From: Clostridiales bacterium
GTDB lineage: Bacteria; Bacillota_A; Clostridia; Peptostreptococcales; Anaerovoracaceae
DNA: 15,929 nt
Reading direction: 5' to 3'
Assembly (NCBI GenBank): GCA_024697655.1
Contig: JAILFI010000187.1
Location: 1-15,929 of the forward strand
Shown here piece after piece: positions 1-6,781 of this stretch (position 1 is its first letter; each line of letters starts with the position of its first letter). Position numbers and translations under genes: made by a program. Below the pieces are notes generated by a model. The model worked only from the letters and a program-made list of their open reading frames with translations, did not search any database and was not told the origin of the DNA.

Positions 1-1
1 T

Positions 2-541
2 GTCTATAAAAGGCCGCTGACCGTTGAAGAGTTCCTGCAGGAAGGCTGTCAGGAGCAGATCACAAAAGAGATCCGGTATTTCTCGCTGCTGTACAGAGGA
101 CTGGGGCCGGCGGCGCACATATCCTGCGACAGGGAAGCCTGGTTCGCCAAAGACGATCCGGACTTCCGCATGACATTCGACAGAGACATCCGCTATCAGG
201 AATACGAACGGCTGCCGTTCAGAGAGCAGGCTGCCGGCGCGGCGGAACAGAATGTCTGGCGGGCTGTTCCCGACAGCAGCATATGGCCGGCAGGATACTA
301 TCTTCCCGCAGGGGAAGGAAAGGCGATCCTTCCTTCCGGCATGGTCCTCCTGGAAGTCAAGACGGCGCTGGGACTGCCCGGATGGCTGCTCCGCTTCCTG
401 GATGAGGAAATGATCTACAAACAGCGGTTCTCAAAATACGGGGTGGGCTACACGCAGTCCCTGCTCGAAGAATCGCAGAAAAGAGCCGCCGCAATGAAGA
501 GGCGGGCGGAGAAGGCGCCCGCGGTACAGAGAGGAGCGTAA
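2..541 (+). CDS. VTC domain protein (polyphosphate polymerase-like), 5'-truncated by window edge
   Basis: The reading frame is open from base 2 to a TAA at 539-541, giving about 179 C-terminal residues; the start lies upstream of the window. It resembles the VTC catalytic tunnel domain. Visible hallmarks are an arginine-rich strand with FRMTFDRDIRY (bases about 164-196), a later LLEVK strand (about 347-361) carrying the acidic residue expected to bind metal, and FSKYG (about 427-441). The yeast family member makes polyphosphate from ATP; bacterial homologues are assumed to do related triphosphate/polyphosphate chemistry, but this is not shown for this protein. The last 25 or so residues are basic and look like a disordered tail. 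The next gene starts 6 bases after the stop, so the two are very probably co-transcribed. Whether an SPX or other regulatory domain precedes the VTC domain cannot be seen. The family call is fairly sure; the exact activity is inference. Confidence 0.85.
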   Translation, partial: VYKRPLTVEEFLQEGCQEQITKEIRYFSLLYRGLGPAAHISCDREAWFAKDDPDFRMTFDRDIRYQEYERLPFREQAAGAAEQNVWRAVPDSSIWPAGYYLPAGEGKAILPSGMVLLEVKTALGLPGWLLRFLDEEMIYKQRFSKYGVGYTQSLLEESQKRAAAMKRRAEKAPAVQRGA

Positions 542-547
542 CGCACA

Positions 548-1222
548 ATGACAGAACTACTCACAACAACAGCCAATACGGCAATCTCGATGCAGGGATT
601 TCTGATGGATATCGGTGCGGCGCTCGTGATCGGACTCTTTCTGGCACTTGCATACTCCTTCAGAACGCAGTGTACAAAAAGTTTCCTCGGTACGCTGATC
701 CTGCTGCCGGCCGTCGTTGCCATGGTCATTATGATGGTCAATGGCAGCATCGGTGCAGGGATCGCGGTGGCCGGCGCCTTCAGTTTGGTGCGGTTCCGTT
801 CAGTGCCCGGCAGCGCGAGGGAAATTGCAGCGCTGTTCCTGGCGATGAGCACAGGGCTCGCCTGCGGCATGGGGCAGCTGATCTATGCAGCGGTGTTCGC
901 CGTCGTCATGGGGCTCGTCATGGGGCTCTATGCAGTGATGAAATTCGGCGAAGGCAGCCCGGGGCGGCGCAGGCTCGTCGTCATGATCCCGGAAGATCTG
1001 GACTATACCGGTGTGTTCGAGGATCTGCTGCAGGCATACACATCCAGAAATGAACTGGTAAAAGTCAAGACGACGAATATGGGGAGCATGCTCAAACTCA
1101 CCTATGATCTGGAACTGAAGAATACGGCTGAAGAAAGGGAATTCCTCAACGAACTGCGCTGCCGCAACGGCAATCTGGAAATCTCCATCTCCCGCCATGT
1201 AGAGGGCGGCAGCACACTCTAG
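548..1222 (+). CDS. DUF4956 integral membrane protein
   Basis: 224 residues. ATG at 548 is preceded by GAGGAG at 531-536, inside the end of the VTC gene. The N-terminal 130 residues are strongly hydrophobic, with about four membrane segments (roughly 21-37, 47-66, 67-82 and 110-131). Between them is the conserved FSLVRFRSVPG block (residues 78-88) followed by REIAALF, which is typical of DUF4956. A soluble C-terminal domain (about 140-218) has the alternating strand/helix look of a small ferredoxin- or ACT-like fold. The family has no agreed function and is commonly found next to VTC-domain genes, as here. The tight spacing suggests the protein works with the VTC protein at the membrane, perhaps as an anchor, channel or regulator; that role is inference. 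The overall plan (hydrophobic core with a GRER/RFR-type loop, then a small alpha/beta domain) recalls MgtC/SapB proteins, but no homology is claimed. Confidence 0.85.
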   Translation: MTELLTTTANTAISMQGFLMDIGAALVIGLFLALAYSFRTQCTKSFLGTLILLPAVVAMVIMMVNGSIGAGIAVAGAFSLVRFRSVPGSAREIAALFLAMSTGLACGMGQLIYAAVFAVVMGLVMGLYAVMKFGEGSPGRRRLVVMIPEDLDYTGVFEDLLQAYTSRNELVKVKTTNMGSMLKLTYDLELKNTAEEREFLNELRCRNGNLEISISRHVEGGSTL

Positions 1223-1263
1223 AGACTTCTTGGATATGAAATGGATGAAAGAACAACAGGAAG

Positions 1264-1270
1264 AAAGGAA
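1264..1270 (+). promoter_or_regulatory. Ribosome binding site deciding the start of the beta-helix lipoprotein
   Basis: AAAGGAA lies 6 bases before ATG 1277. No comparable site precedes the in-frame ATG at 1241, so the shorter form is preferred. Confidence 0.6.
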
Positions 1271-1276
1271 AACGGG

Positions 1277-2578
1277 ATGAACATGTGTAAACACAGAAGG
1301 ATGAAACTCGCAGCTGTGGTCCTCGGTCTCCTCATGCTCCTCATGACGCTCGCCGGCTGCGGCACGGCGGCGGAGACTGGTGCGGACAGTACCGGCAGCA
1401 GTCAGGCAGTCACGGAGACGGCAGCTGAGACAGATGCGGATACCGGCGCGGAATCGTCGCAGGATGAAATGTTCACGGACAGGGATATGGATCCTTCCTA
1501 CGATGAAAGCGAGGCGACGAAGATCACCTTGTCCGGCAGCAGTGCTTCGGCGGACGGGAACGGGGTTTCCGTCAGCGGCAGTACCGTTACGATCAGTGAG
1601 GAAGGCGTCTATATCCTCTCCGGCAAGCTGACCGGACAGGTCATTGTGGAGGCGGAGGAGACCGCAAAAGTACAGATCGTATTGGACGGCGCCGAGATCA
1701 CAAACAGCGGCAGTGCTGCGATCTACGTCAAACAGGCGGACAAGGTCTTCCTGACGCTTGCGGACGGGAGCGAGAACACGCTGTCGACTTCCGGCACATA
1801 TGCGGCGGACGGCGATACCAATGTCGATGCGGTCGTCTTTTCAAAGGAGGATCTCTGTATCCAGGGCGGCGGGACGCTTGCGATCACATCGGAAGAGGGC
1901 AACGGAGTCACGTCCAAGGATGATCTGAAGGTCACCGGCGGCACGATCAGCATCGACGTTACCGGGCATGCGCTGGAAGGAAAGGACAGCGTGCGCATCG
2001 CAGATGGCTCTTTCGATCTGACTTGCGGTAAAGACGGGATCCACGCTGACAATGACGAGGACGATACGAAAGGATACGTCTACATCGCGGGCGGCACTTT
2101 CAAGATCAATGCATCGGATGATGGCATCCATGCTGTCACGACCTTGACGATCAATGCGGGTACGTTCGACATCACGGCCGCGGAAGCGCTGGAAGCGACA
2201 TATATCACGATCAATGACGGTGTGATCGGTATCAGCGCCTCGGATGACGGCATCAATGCGTCAGCCAAATCTACCGCTTATACACCAACCATCGAGATCA
2301 ACGGCGGCAAGATCACCATCAGCATGGGGCAGGGCGACACCGATGCGGTCGATTCGAACGGATACATCTATATCAACGGCGGTGAAATTGATATCACAGC
2401 GCAGTCCCCGTTTGATTATGACATGGGGGCGGAACTGAACGGCGGGACGCTTATCGTCAATGGAGCACAGACGACTGAGATCACCAACCAGATGATGGGC
2501 GGCGGCATGCCCGGCGGTGAAATGGGCGGCCAGGGAGGCGGACAGATGCCCGGTGCTCCGGGCGGGATGCAGCCGTAA
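1277..2578 (+). CDS. Secreted lipoprotein with Cthe_2159-type carbohydrate-binding beta-helix
   Basis: 433 residues from ATG 1277, chosen because AAAGGAA at 1264-1270 sits at the right distance and the lipoprotein signal then begins close to the N terminus. An in-frame ATG at 1241 would add 12 residues but has no good binding site. A basic n-region (KHRRMK) and hydrophobic stretch lead to the lipobox LAGC, with Cys28 as the lipid-attachment site. Residues 30-80 are a Thr/Ser/Ala/acid-rich linker. From about 82 to 405 there are repeated short strands with GG(T/K)xxI turns and Asp-rich loops (GKDGIHA at 251, ASDDGIHA at 279, ASDDGINA at 321). This matches the Cthe_2159 (formerly DUF4353) family, whose founding Clostridium thermocellum member binds cellulose and polygalacturonate. 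The last 30 residues are Gly/Met/Pro-rich. No catalytic residues are evident. It closes the VTC-DUF4956 cluster and would act on the outer face of the membrane; its ligand is unknown. Confidence 0.85.
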   Translation: MNMCKHRRMKLAAVVLGLLMLLMTLAGCGTAAETGADSTGSSQAVTETAAETDADTGAESSQDEMFTDRDMDPSYDESEATKITLSGSSASADGNGVSVSGSTVTISEEGVYILSGKLTGQVIVEAEETAKVQIVLDGAEITNSGSAAIYVKQADKVFLTLADGSENTLSTSGTYAADGDTNVDAVVFSKEDLCIQGGGTLAITSEEGNGVTSKDDLKVTGGTISIDVTGHALEGKDSVRIADGSFDLTCGKDGIHADNDEDDTKGYVYIAGGTFKINASDDGIHAVTTLTINAGTFDITAAEALEATYITINDGVIGISASDDGINASAKSTAYTPTIEINGGKITISMGQGDTDAVDSNGYIYINGGEIDITAQSPFDYDMGAELNGGTLIVNGAQTTEITNQMMGGGMPGGEMGGQGGGQMPGAPGGMQP

Positions 2579-2585
2579 AAAGTGG

Positions 2586-2614
2586 TTGACAAGCCGGGGC
2601 TGACTCATTATTAT
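2586..2614 (+). promoter_or_regulatory. Sigma-A-type promoter for tRNA-Leu(GAG)
   Basis: TTGACA at 2586-2591 is a perfect -35 box. It is followed after exactly 17 bases by TATTAT at 2609-2614, one mismatch from the -10 consensus. Transcription would begin near 2621, about 16 bases before the mature tRNA. The -35 box starts only 8 bases after the stop of the lipoprotein gene, and no terminator separates them, so some read-through from the upstream cluster is possible. Confidence 0.8.
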
Positions 2615-2636
2615 TAGTTTGTTAGCCAAACGGCAT

Positions 2637-2721
2637 GCGCCCGTGGCGGAATAGGCAGACGCGCACGTTTGAGGGGCGTGTGGGTAACACCGTGCTGGTT
2701 CAAGTCCAGTCGGGCGCACCA
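2637..2721 (+). tRNA. tRNA-Leu (anticodon GAG)
   Basis: An 85-base cloverleaf with encoded CCA. The acceptor arms GCGCCCG (2637-2643) and CGGGCGC (2711-2717) pair fully, followed by discriminator A and CCA at 2719-2721. The anticodon stem CACGT/GCGTG encloses the loop TTGAGGG, giving anticodon GAG, which reads CUC and CUU. A long variable arm (TGGGTAACACCGT) marks it as class II, as expected for leucine. The T arm has the loop TTCAAGT. It has its own promoter upstream and a terminator immediately downstream. Confidence 0.95.
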
Positions 2722-2724
2722 CTG

Positions 2725-2753
2725 AAAAGCATCTCCTGAGGAGGTGCTTTTTT
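2725..2753 (+). terminator. Rho-independent terminator after tRNA-Leu(GAG)
   Basis: AGCATCTCC (2728-2736) pairs over nine positions with GGAGGTGCT (2740-2748), including one G-U pair, around a TGA loop. It is followed directly by a T tract to 2753. It begins only a few bases after the tRNA CCA end and isolates the tRNA from the exporter gene. Confidence 0.9.
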
Positions 2754-2832
2754 CGTATGTTCAGGCATATACACTCTTTCTGTCGGAAATCCGTTCTATT
2801 TTACTAATTTGGTATCGGAACCAACTTTTTTG

Positions 2833-2841
2833 TGATACACT
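2833..2841 (+). promoter_or_regulatory. Possible extended -10 element for the RND exporter gene
   Basis: TGATACACT fits the TGnTAnnnT pattern of an extended -10 site. No convincing -35 box lies at the normal distance; TTGGTA at 2809 is 21 bases away. It is the best candidate in the AT-rich 159-base gap between the tRNA terminator and the exporter start. A transcript from here would begin near 2848 and carry the GC-rich inverted repeat at 2862-2893. Confidence 0.3.
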
Positions 2842-2861
2842 TTCTGTGCTATATGCAGATT

Positions 2862-2893
2862 TGCGGACAGCCCGGCACTGCCGGACGACCGCG
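2862..2893 (+). repeat. Inverted repeat / possible leader hairpin before the RND exporter
   Basis: CCGGCA (2872-2877) and TGCCGG (2879-2884) are perfect arms around one central base. Outside them GCGG (2863-2866) can pair with CCGC (2889-2892) across a small internal loop. It lies about 20 bases before the probable TTG start. It could be an RNA hairpin affecting translation or a repressor operator; neither is demonstrated. Confidence 0.4.
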
Positions 2894-2912
2894 ACAGAAA
2901 GAGAGCGATTCC

Positions 2913-5900
2913 TTGATCCCGAAATACAGTGTCAAAAAGCCTTATACGGTACTGGTCATGGTCGTGGCGATCCTTGTCCTCGGCTATGTTTCCTTTACGC
3001 GGATGACGCCGGAACTGTTTCCGAACATCAACCTGCCGTATGTCGCTGTCATGACACCCTGGCCCGGTGCGGCGCCGGAAGAAGTGGAGAAGAACGTGAC
3101 CATACCGCTGGAAGAGCAGCTGGCCACGCTCGAGGATCTCAAAACGATGCAGTCGCAGTCGATGGAGAACTACTCCCTGATCCTGCTCGAGTTCGAAAGC
3201 GATGCCAACCTGGACATCGTTTCGGTCGACATCCGCGACAAGGTGGATCTCGCGGACAATCAGTTCGAGGACACTGTGTCGGATCCGATCATCTATAAAA
3301 TGAACCCCAATATGATCCCGACGACCGTTGCGGCGGTCAACAGAGAAGGAATGACCTCAGAAGAACTATCGACGTTCGTTGAGGGGGATCTGCTGCGCCG
3401 CCTTGACGCCATCAATGGCGTTGCCAGTGTCACAACAGCGGGGCTTGTGGAGAGCACGGTGCATATCGCGCTGGACGCGGATAAAATCAAAAAACTCAAC
3501 GACGATCTGACCGCAAAGATCAAATCGGCAACGGATGAAGCAAAGAGCGGGATCAAGAGCGGCATCTCTGCAGCCGAGAGCGGTCTGTCGCAGGTGGATG
3601 CCGGGAAAGAGCAGATCAAAAAAGCGCAGCAGGAACTGGCAGCGCAGCGGGAACTTGTCGGACCGGCGCTGGAACAGATCGCGCAGCTCGTTGCGGCAAG
3701 AGATGCAGCGCAGCGGATCGTTGACACGATGAAAGAGGCGGCTTCACAGCTGCCGGAGATTCCCGAAGGGACGGAGATCCCGGAAGATGCGGAGATCCCC
3801 GAAGAACTGATCCCGGATGGCAGTTCCGCCGAACAGATGGATCCGCAGCAGATCGTCGATGAGGCACAGAAGGCTCTTGATGCGGCGGTCGCACAGCTCG
3901 CACCATACAAAGAACAGCTGAAGACCGTCGGTGTCGACATTGATGCCATGACGAAAGATGCCGCGTCCGCTCAGGCGGCAGTCACGTCTTTCAATATTGC
4001 CATGACGATGACAGCGGATGAACTCAGCAACTCGATGGCGGATCTGTCCGCAACAGACGCGTACCTGCGCTCTTCCATCATGCAGCTGCAGACGACCCTC
4101 GGCACGATCGAAGCGCAGGCGGACAGCGCCGCTTCCGTAGACCTGACGACAGTTCTCTCTGCGGCGAACATCTCGCAGATCCTGGCCGCCGAAAACTTTG
4201 AAATGCCGGCCGGTTATATTTCCCAGAACGACGCGGATGCGATCGTTTCGGTGGGGGAAGAGTTCACGGATCTTTCCGAGATCGAGGATCTGATCCTGTT
4301 CGATCCGGGCGTCGACGGCTTTGACCCGGTCCGCATCAAAGATGTGGCGACCGTTCAGTATGTCAACAACAGCGATGAAGTCTACGCCAGGATCAACGGG
4401 GAAGACGGCATCCTGCTTTCTTTCTCCAAACAGTCGGATACATCCACTTCCAAGGTGTCCGGAAATATTCTGAAGGCATTTGACGATCTATCTGCCGAGT
4501 ACGACGGGCTTTCGTTCTATGTGCTGTCCGATCAGGGCGAGTACATCCGCATCGTCATCGACGGCGTCCTGCGCAACCTGCTGCTCGGCGCGGTCCTTGC
4601 CATCCTGATCCTGCTGCTGTTCCTGCGGGATATCAAGCCGACGCTGATCACAGCGATCTCGATCCCTGTCAGCTTGACGTTCGCGCTGGTCCTGATGTAC
4701 TTCTCAGGCGTCACACTCAATATCATTTCACTGGCCGGCCTTGCGGTAGGCGTTGGCATGCTGGTGGATAATTCTATCGTCGTCATCGAGAACATCTACC
4801 GTCTGCGTCATATGGGGGTCAGCAAAATACAGGCTGCCGTGTCAGGCGCCTCGCAGGTAGCTGGTGCGATCACAGCGTCGACACTGACCACGATCTGTGT
4901 CTTTTTCCCGATCGTTTTCGTGGATGGATTCACAAAAGACATATTCACCGATATGGCGCTGACCATCGGCTATTCTTTGTTTGCGAGCCTGTTCATCGCC
5001 CTGACGGTGGTCCCCGCGATGGGGAGCGCCATGCTGGAAAAGACCAGCGAGAAGGCCTGGTTCGCGGACAGAGACCGCGGACTGCTCAAAAAATATCTGT
5101 TCCTTCTGGACAAGGCACTGGCACACCGGTTCGTCACACTGCTGGTAGTGGTCGTACTGCTTGCCGGCTCAGCCGCAGTGCTGCTCGGAAAGGGGATCGA
5201 GTATATGCCGGCGATGGCCAGCCAGCAGATCTCCGCGTCTGTCACGATGCCGGAAGACATTGAGGATGAAGACGCTATGCGGATCGCGGATGAGATCGCC
5301 GAAGAGACGATGGCGATCGACGGTGTCGAAACGGTCGGCATCATGCCTGCGAACTCTACCGCCAGCATCATGGGTGTCAGCGGGGACGCGGACTTTGAGG
5401 AAATGACGATGTATGTCCTGCTGGATGAAGACAGCATCTCCGAGAACGAGGCTGTTTCCGCGAAGATTTCCGAGATCGGGACCGCAAAAGGATGCGACAT
5501 GTTCGTGTCCGGGGACATCGATATGACCCAGATGATGGGCGGGACGACGATCTCCGTTAATGTGTTCGGCGACAACAACGATGACCTCAGAACAGCTGTC
5601 GTTATGATCGAGGACGCGCTGCGGGGGATGGACGAACTGCAGGAAGTGTCGGATGTCAATCAGAACTCGCAGGATGAGGTCGTCATCGCAGTCGATAAAA
5701 ACAAAGCAATGAAGAAGGGCATGACGGTCGCCCAGGTCTACCAGGCAGTCGCACAGGCGCTCTCCGATACGACCAGACCGACTTCGATCCGGTATGAGGG
5801 CGGCGACAGAGATATCGTCATTGAGACCGGAGAGAAAAACGAGCGGCTTTCCCGCGAAGATCTGGAATCGCTCGAACTGACATATGCCAACCAGATGACC

Positions 5901-6671
5901 GGCAGCAGCGTCACTTTCAAACTGACCGATATCGCGGAGATCCGCGACGGCAAAACACTCGCCTATATCGGCCATCTCGATCAGGCGCGCGGCATCAGCG
6001 TGACCGCCGCGGCCGCGACGAATGAAGAGAGTACCACGGTCCTGCAGGAAAAAGTCGAAAAGACGATCGGTGCGCTGGATCTTCCCGACGGGATCCGGCT
6101 GGAGTACCAGGGCCAGAACGAACAGATCATGGACGCACTGTGGGATCTGATCAAGATGATGTTGCTCGGCGCGCTGCTGATCTACCTGATCATGGTCGCG
6201 CAGTTCCAGTCTCTGCGGTCGCCGTTCATCGTCATGTTCACGATGCCGCTCGCGTTCACGGGCGGATTCCTGGCGCTTCTTTTCACCGGCAATGTGTTCA
6301 GCATCGTCGGTATGATCGGGTTCATTGTATTGCTCGGCATCGTCGTCAACAACGGCATCGTGCTTGTAGATTATATCAATCAGATGCGCCATGAGGGGAT
6401 GGAAAAACGGGATGCGATCCGTGAAGCCGGCGCCGCAAGGATCCGGCCGGTCCTCATGACAGCGCTGACAACGGTCCTCGGCCTCATCCCGCTGGCCTGC
6501 GGCATCGGCGACGGGGCAGAGATGGTCCAGCCTGTTGCGATCGTCTGTATCGGCGGTCTGCTTTACGCGACGCTGATGACGCTTGTTGTGATCCCGGTCG
6601 TTTATGACATCTTTACCGGGAAAAACCTGCGGACGATCCGGGAGGAAGAGTTGACGGTGCTTGATATCTGA
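2913..6671 (+). CDS. RND-family efflux transporter permease with large coiled-coil insertion
   Basis: 1252 residues from TTG 2913, chosen because the protein then begins MIPKYSVKKPYTVLVMV, the usual RND N terminus, behind the weak site AAAGAGAG (2898-2905). The frame is open back to a GTG at 2832, but that extension lacks a binding site and looks unlike the family. The order is TM1 (about 11-27); a porter domain with FPNINLPY and TPWPGAAPEEVE; an extra helical region (about 197-418); the TM2-6 block with GMLVDNSIVVIENIYR (615-630); a second porter domain; and TM8-12 with GIVVNNGIVLVDYINQ. RND pumps export drugs, lipids or surfactants using the proton gradient. At roughly 1250 residues it exceeds the usual 1030 or so, mainly through the insertion. 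No adaptor or outer-membrane channel gene adjoins it, as expected in a monoderm. It may be SwrC-like; the substrate cannot be inferred. It appears to be transcribed alone. Confidence 0.92.
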   Translation: MIPKYSVKKPYTVLVMVVAILVLGYVSFTRMTPELFPNINLPYVAVMTPWPGAAPEEVEKNVTIPLEEQLATLEDLKTMQSQSMENYSLILLEFESDANLDIVSVDIRDKVDLADNQFEDTVSDPIIYKMNPNMIPTTVAAVNREGMTSEELSTFVEGDLLRRLDAINGVASVTTAGLVESTVHIALDADKIKKLNDDLTAKIKSATDEAKSGIKSGISAAESGLSQVDAGKEQIKKAQQELAAQRELVGPALEQIAQLVAARDAAQRIVDTMKEAASQLPEIPEGTEIPEDAEIPEELIPDGSSAEQMDPQQIVDEAQKALDAAVAQLAPYKEQLKTVGVDIDAMTKDAASAQAAVTSFNIAMTMTADELSNSMADLSATDAYLRSSIMQLQTTLGTIEAQADSAASVDLTTVLSAANISQILAAENFEMPAGYISQNDADAIVSVGEEFTDLSEIEDLILFDPGVDGFDPVRIKDVATVQYVNNSDEVYARINGEDGILLSFSKQSDTSTSKVSGNILKAFDDLSAEYDGLSFYVLSDQGEYIRIVIDGVLRNLLLGAVLAILILLLFLRDIKPTLITAISIPVSLTFALVLMYFSGVTLNIISLAGLAVGVGMLVDNSIVVIENIYRLRHMGVSKIQAAVSGASQVAGAITASTLTTICVFFPIVFVDGFTKDIFTDMALTIGYSLFASLFIALTVVPAMGSAMLEKTSEKAWFADRDRGLLKKYLFLLDKALAHRFVTLLVVVVLLAGSAAVLLGKGIEYMPAMASQQISASVTMPEDIEDEDAMRIADEIAEETMAIDGVETVGIMPANSTASIMGVSGDADFEEMTMYVLLDEDSISENEAVSAKISEIGTAKGCDMFVSGDIDMTQMMGGTTISVNVFGDNNDDLRTAVVMIEDALRGMDELQEVSDVNQNSQDEVVIAVDKNKAMKKGMTVAQVYQAVAQALSDTTRPTSIRYEGGDRDIVIETGEKNERLSREDLESLELTYANQMTGSSVTFKLTDIAEIRDGKTLAYIGHLDQARGISVTAAAATNEESTTVLQEKVEKTIGALDLPDGIRLEYQGQNEQIMDALWDLIKMMLLGALLIYLIMVAQFQSLRSPFIVMFTMPLAFTGGFLALLFTGNVFSIVGMIGFIVLLGIVVNNGIVLVDYINQMRHEGMEKRDAIREAGAARIRPVLMTALTTVLGLIPLACGIGDGAEMVQPVAIVCIGGLLYATLMTLVVIPVVYDIFTGKNLRTIREEELTVLDI
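3756..3809 (+). repeat. 18-base in-frame tandem repeat (three units) within the RND gene
   Basis: Three consecutive 18-base units, each beginning GAGAT(T/C)CC, encode EIPEGT, EIPEDA and EIPEEL (residues 282-299). They form an acidic, proline-rich hinge between two predicted helical arms of the inserted domain. Confidence 0.75.
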
Positions 6672-6680
6672 TGATATAAT
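6651..6680 (+). promoter_or_regulatory. Promoter for tRNA-Leu(CAA) and yajC, overlapping the RND gene end
   Basis: TTGACG (6651-6656) and a perfect TATAAT (6675-6680) are separated by 18 bases, with TG at 6672-6673 making an extended -10. The -35 box lies in the last codons of the exporter gene, whose TGA ends at 6671. Transcription should start near 6687, eight bases before the tRNA. No other promoter is visible before yajC. Confidence 0.85.
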
Positions 6681-6694
6681 TTTCGTCGATATGT

Positions 6695-6781
6695 GCCGGC
6701 GTGATGGAATTGGCAGACGTGCCGGATTCAAAATCCGGTGGTGGCAACACCGTGCGGGTTCGACCCCCGCCGCCGGCACCA
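6695..6781 (+). tRNA. tRNA-Leu (anticodon CAA)
   Basis: An 87-base class II cloverleaf with encoded CCA. Acceptor arms GCCGGCG (6695-6701) and CGCCGGC (6771-6777) pair fully, followed by discriminator A and CCA at 6779-6781. The anticodon stem CCGGA/TCCGG encloses TTCAAAA, giving anticodon CAA, which reads UUG. The long variable arm (TGGTGGCAACACCGT) and the T loop TTCGACC agree with tRNA-Leu. No terminator follows; yajC starts 46 bases later. Confidence 0.96.

Noticed and set aside
2832..2912. GTG 2832 as the exporter start
   Set aside because: It overlaps the possible -10 element, has no ribosome binding site, and would add 27 residues unlike any RND N terminus.
2744..3298. A + strand open frame overlapping the exporter start in another frame
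   Set aside because: It starts inside the tRNA terminator, and its later part is an out-of-frame reading of the exporter, whose own protein is well conserved.
2698..6781. tRNA 3' ends as attachment-site repeats of an integrated element
   Set aside because: The last 24 bases of the two tRNAs differ at many positions, and there is no integrase or phage-like gene between them.
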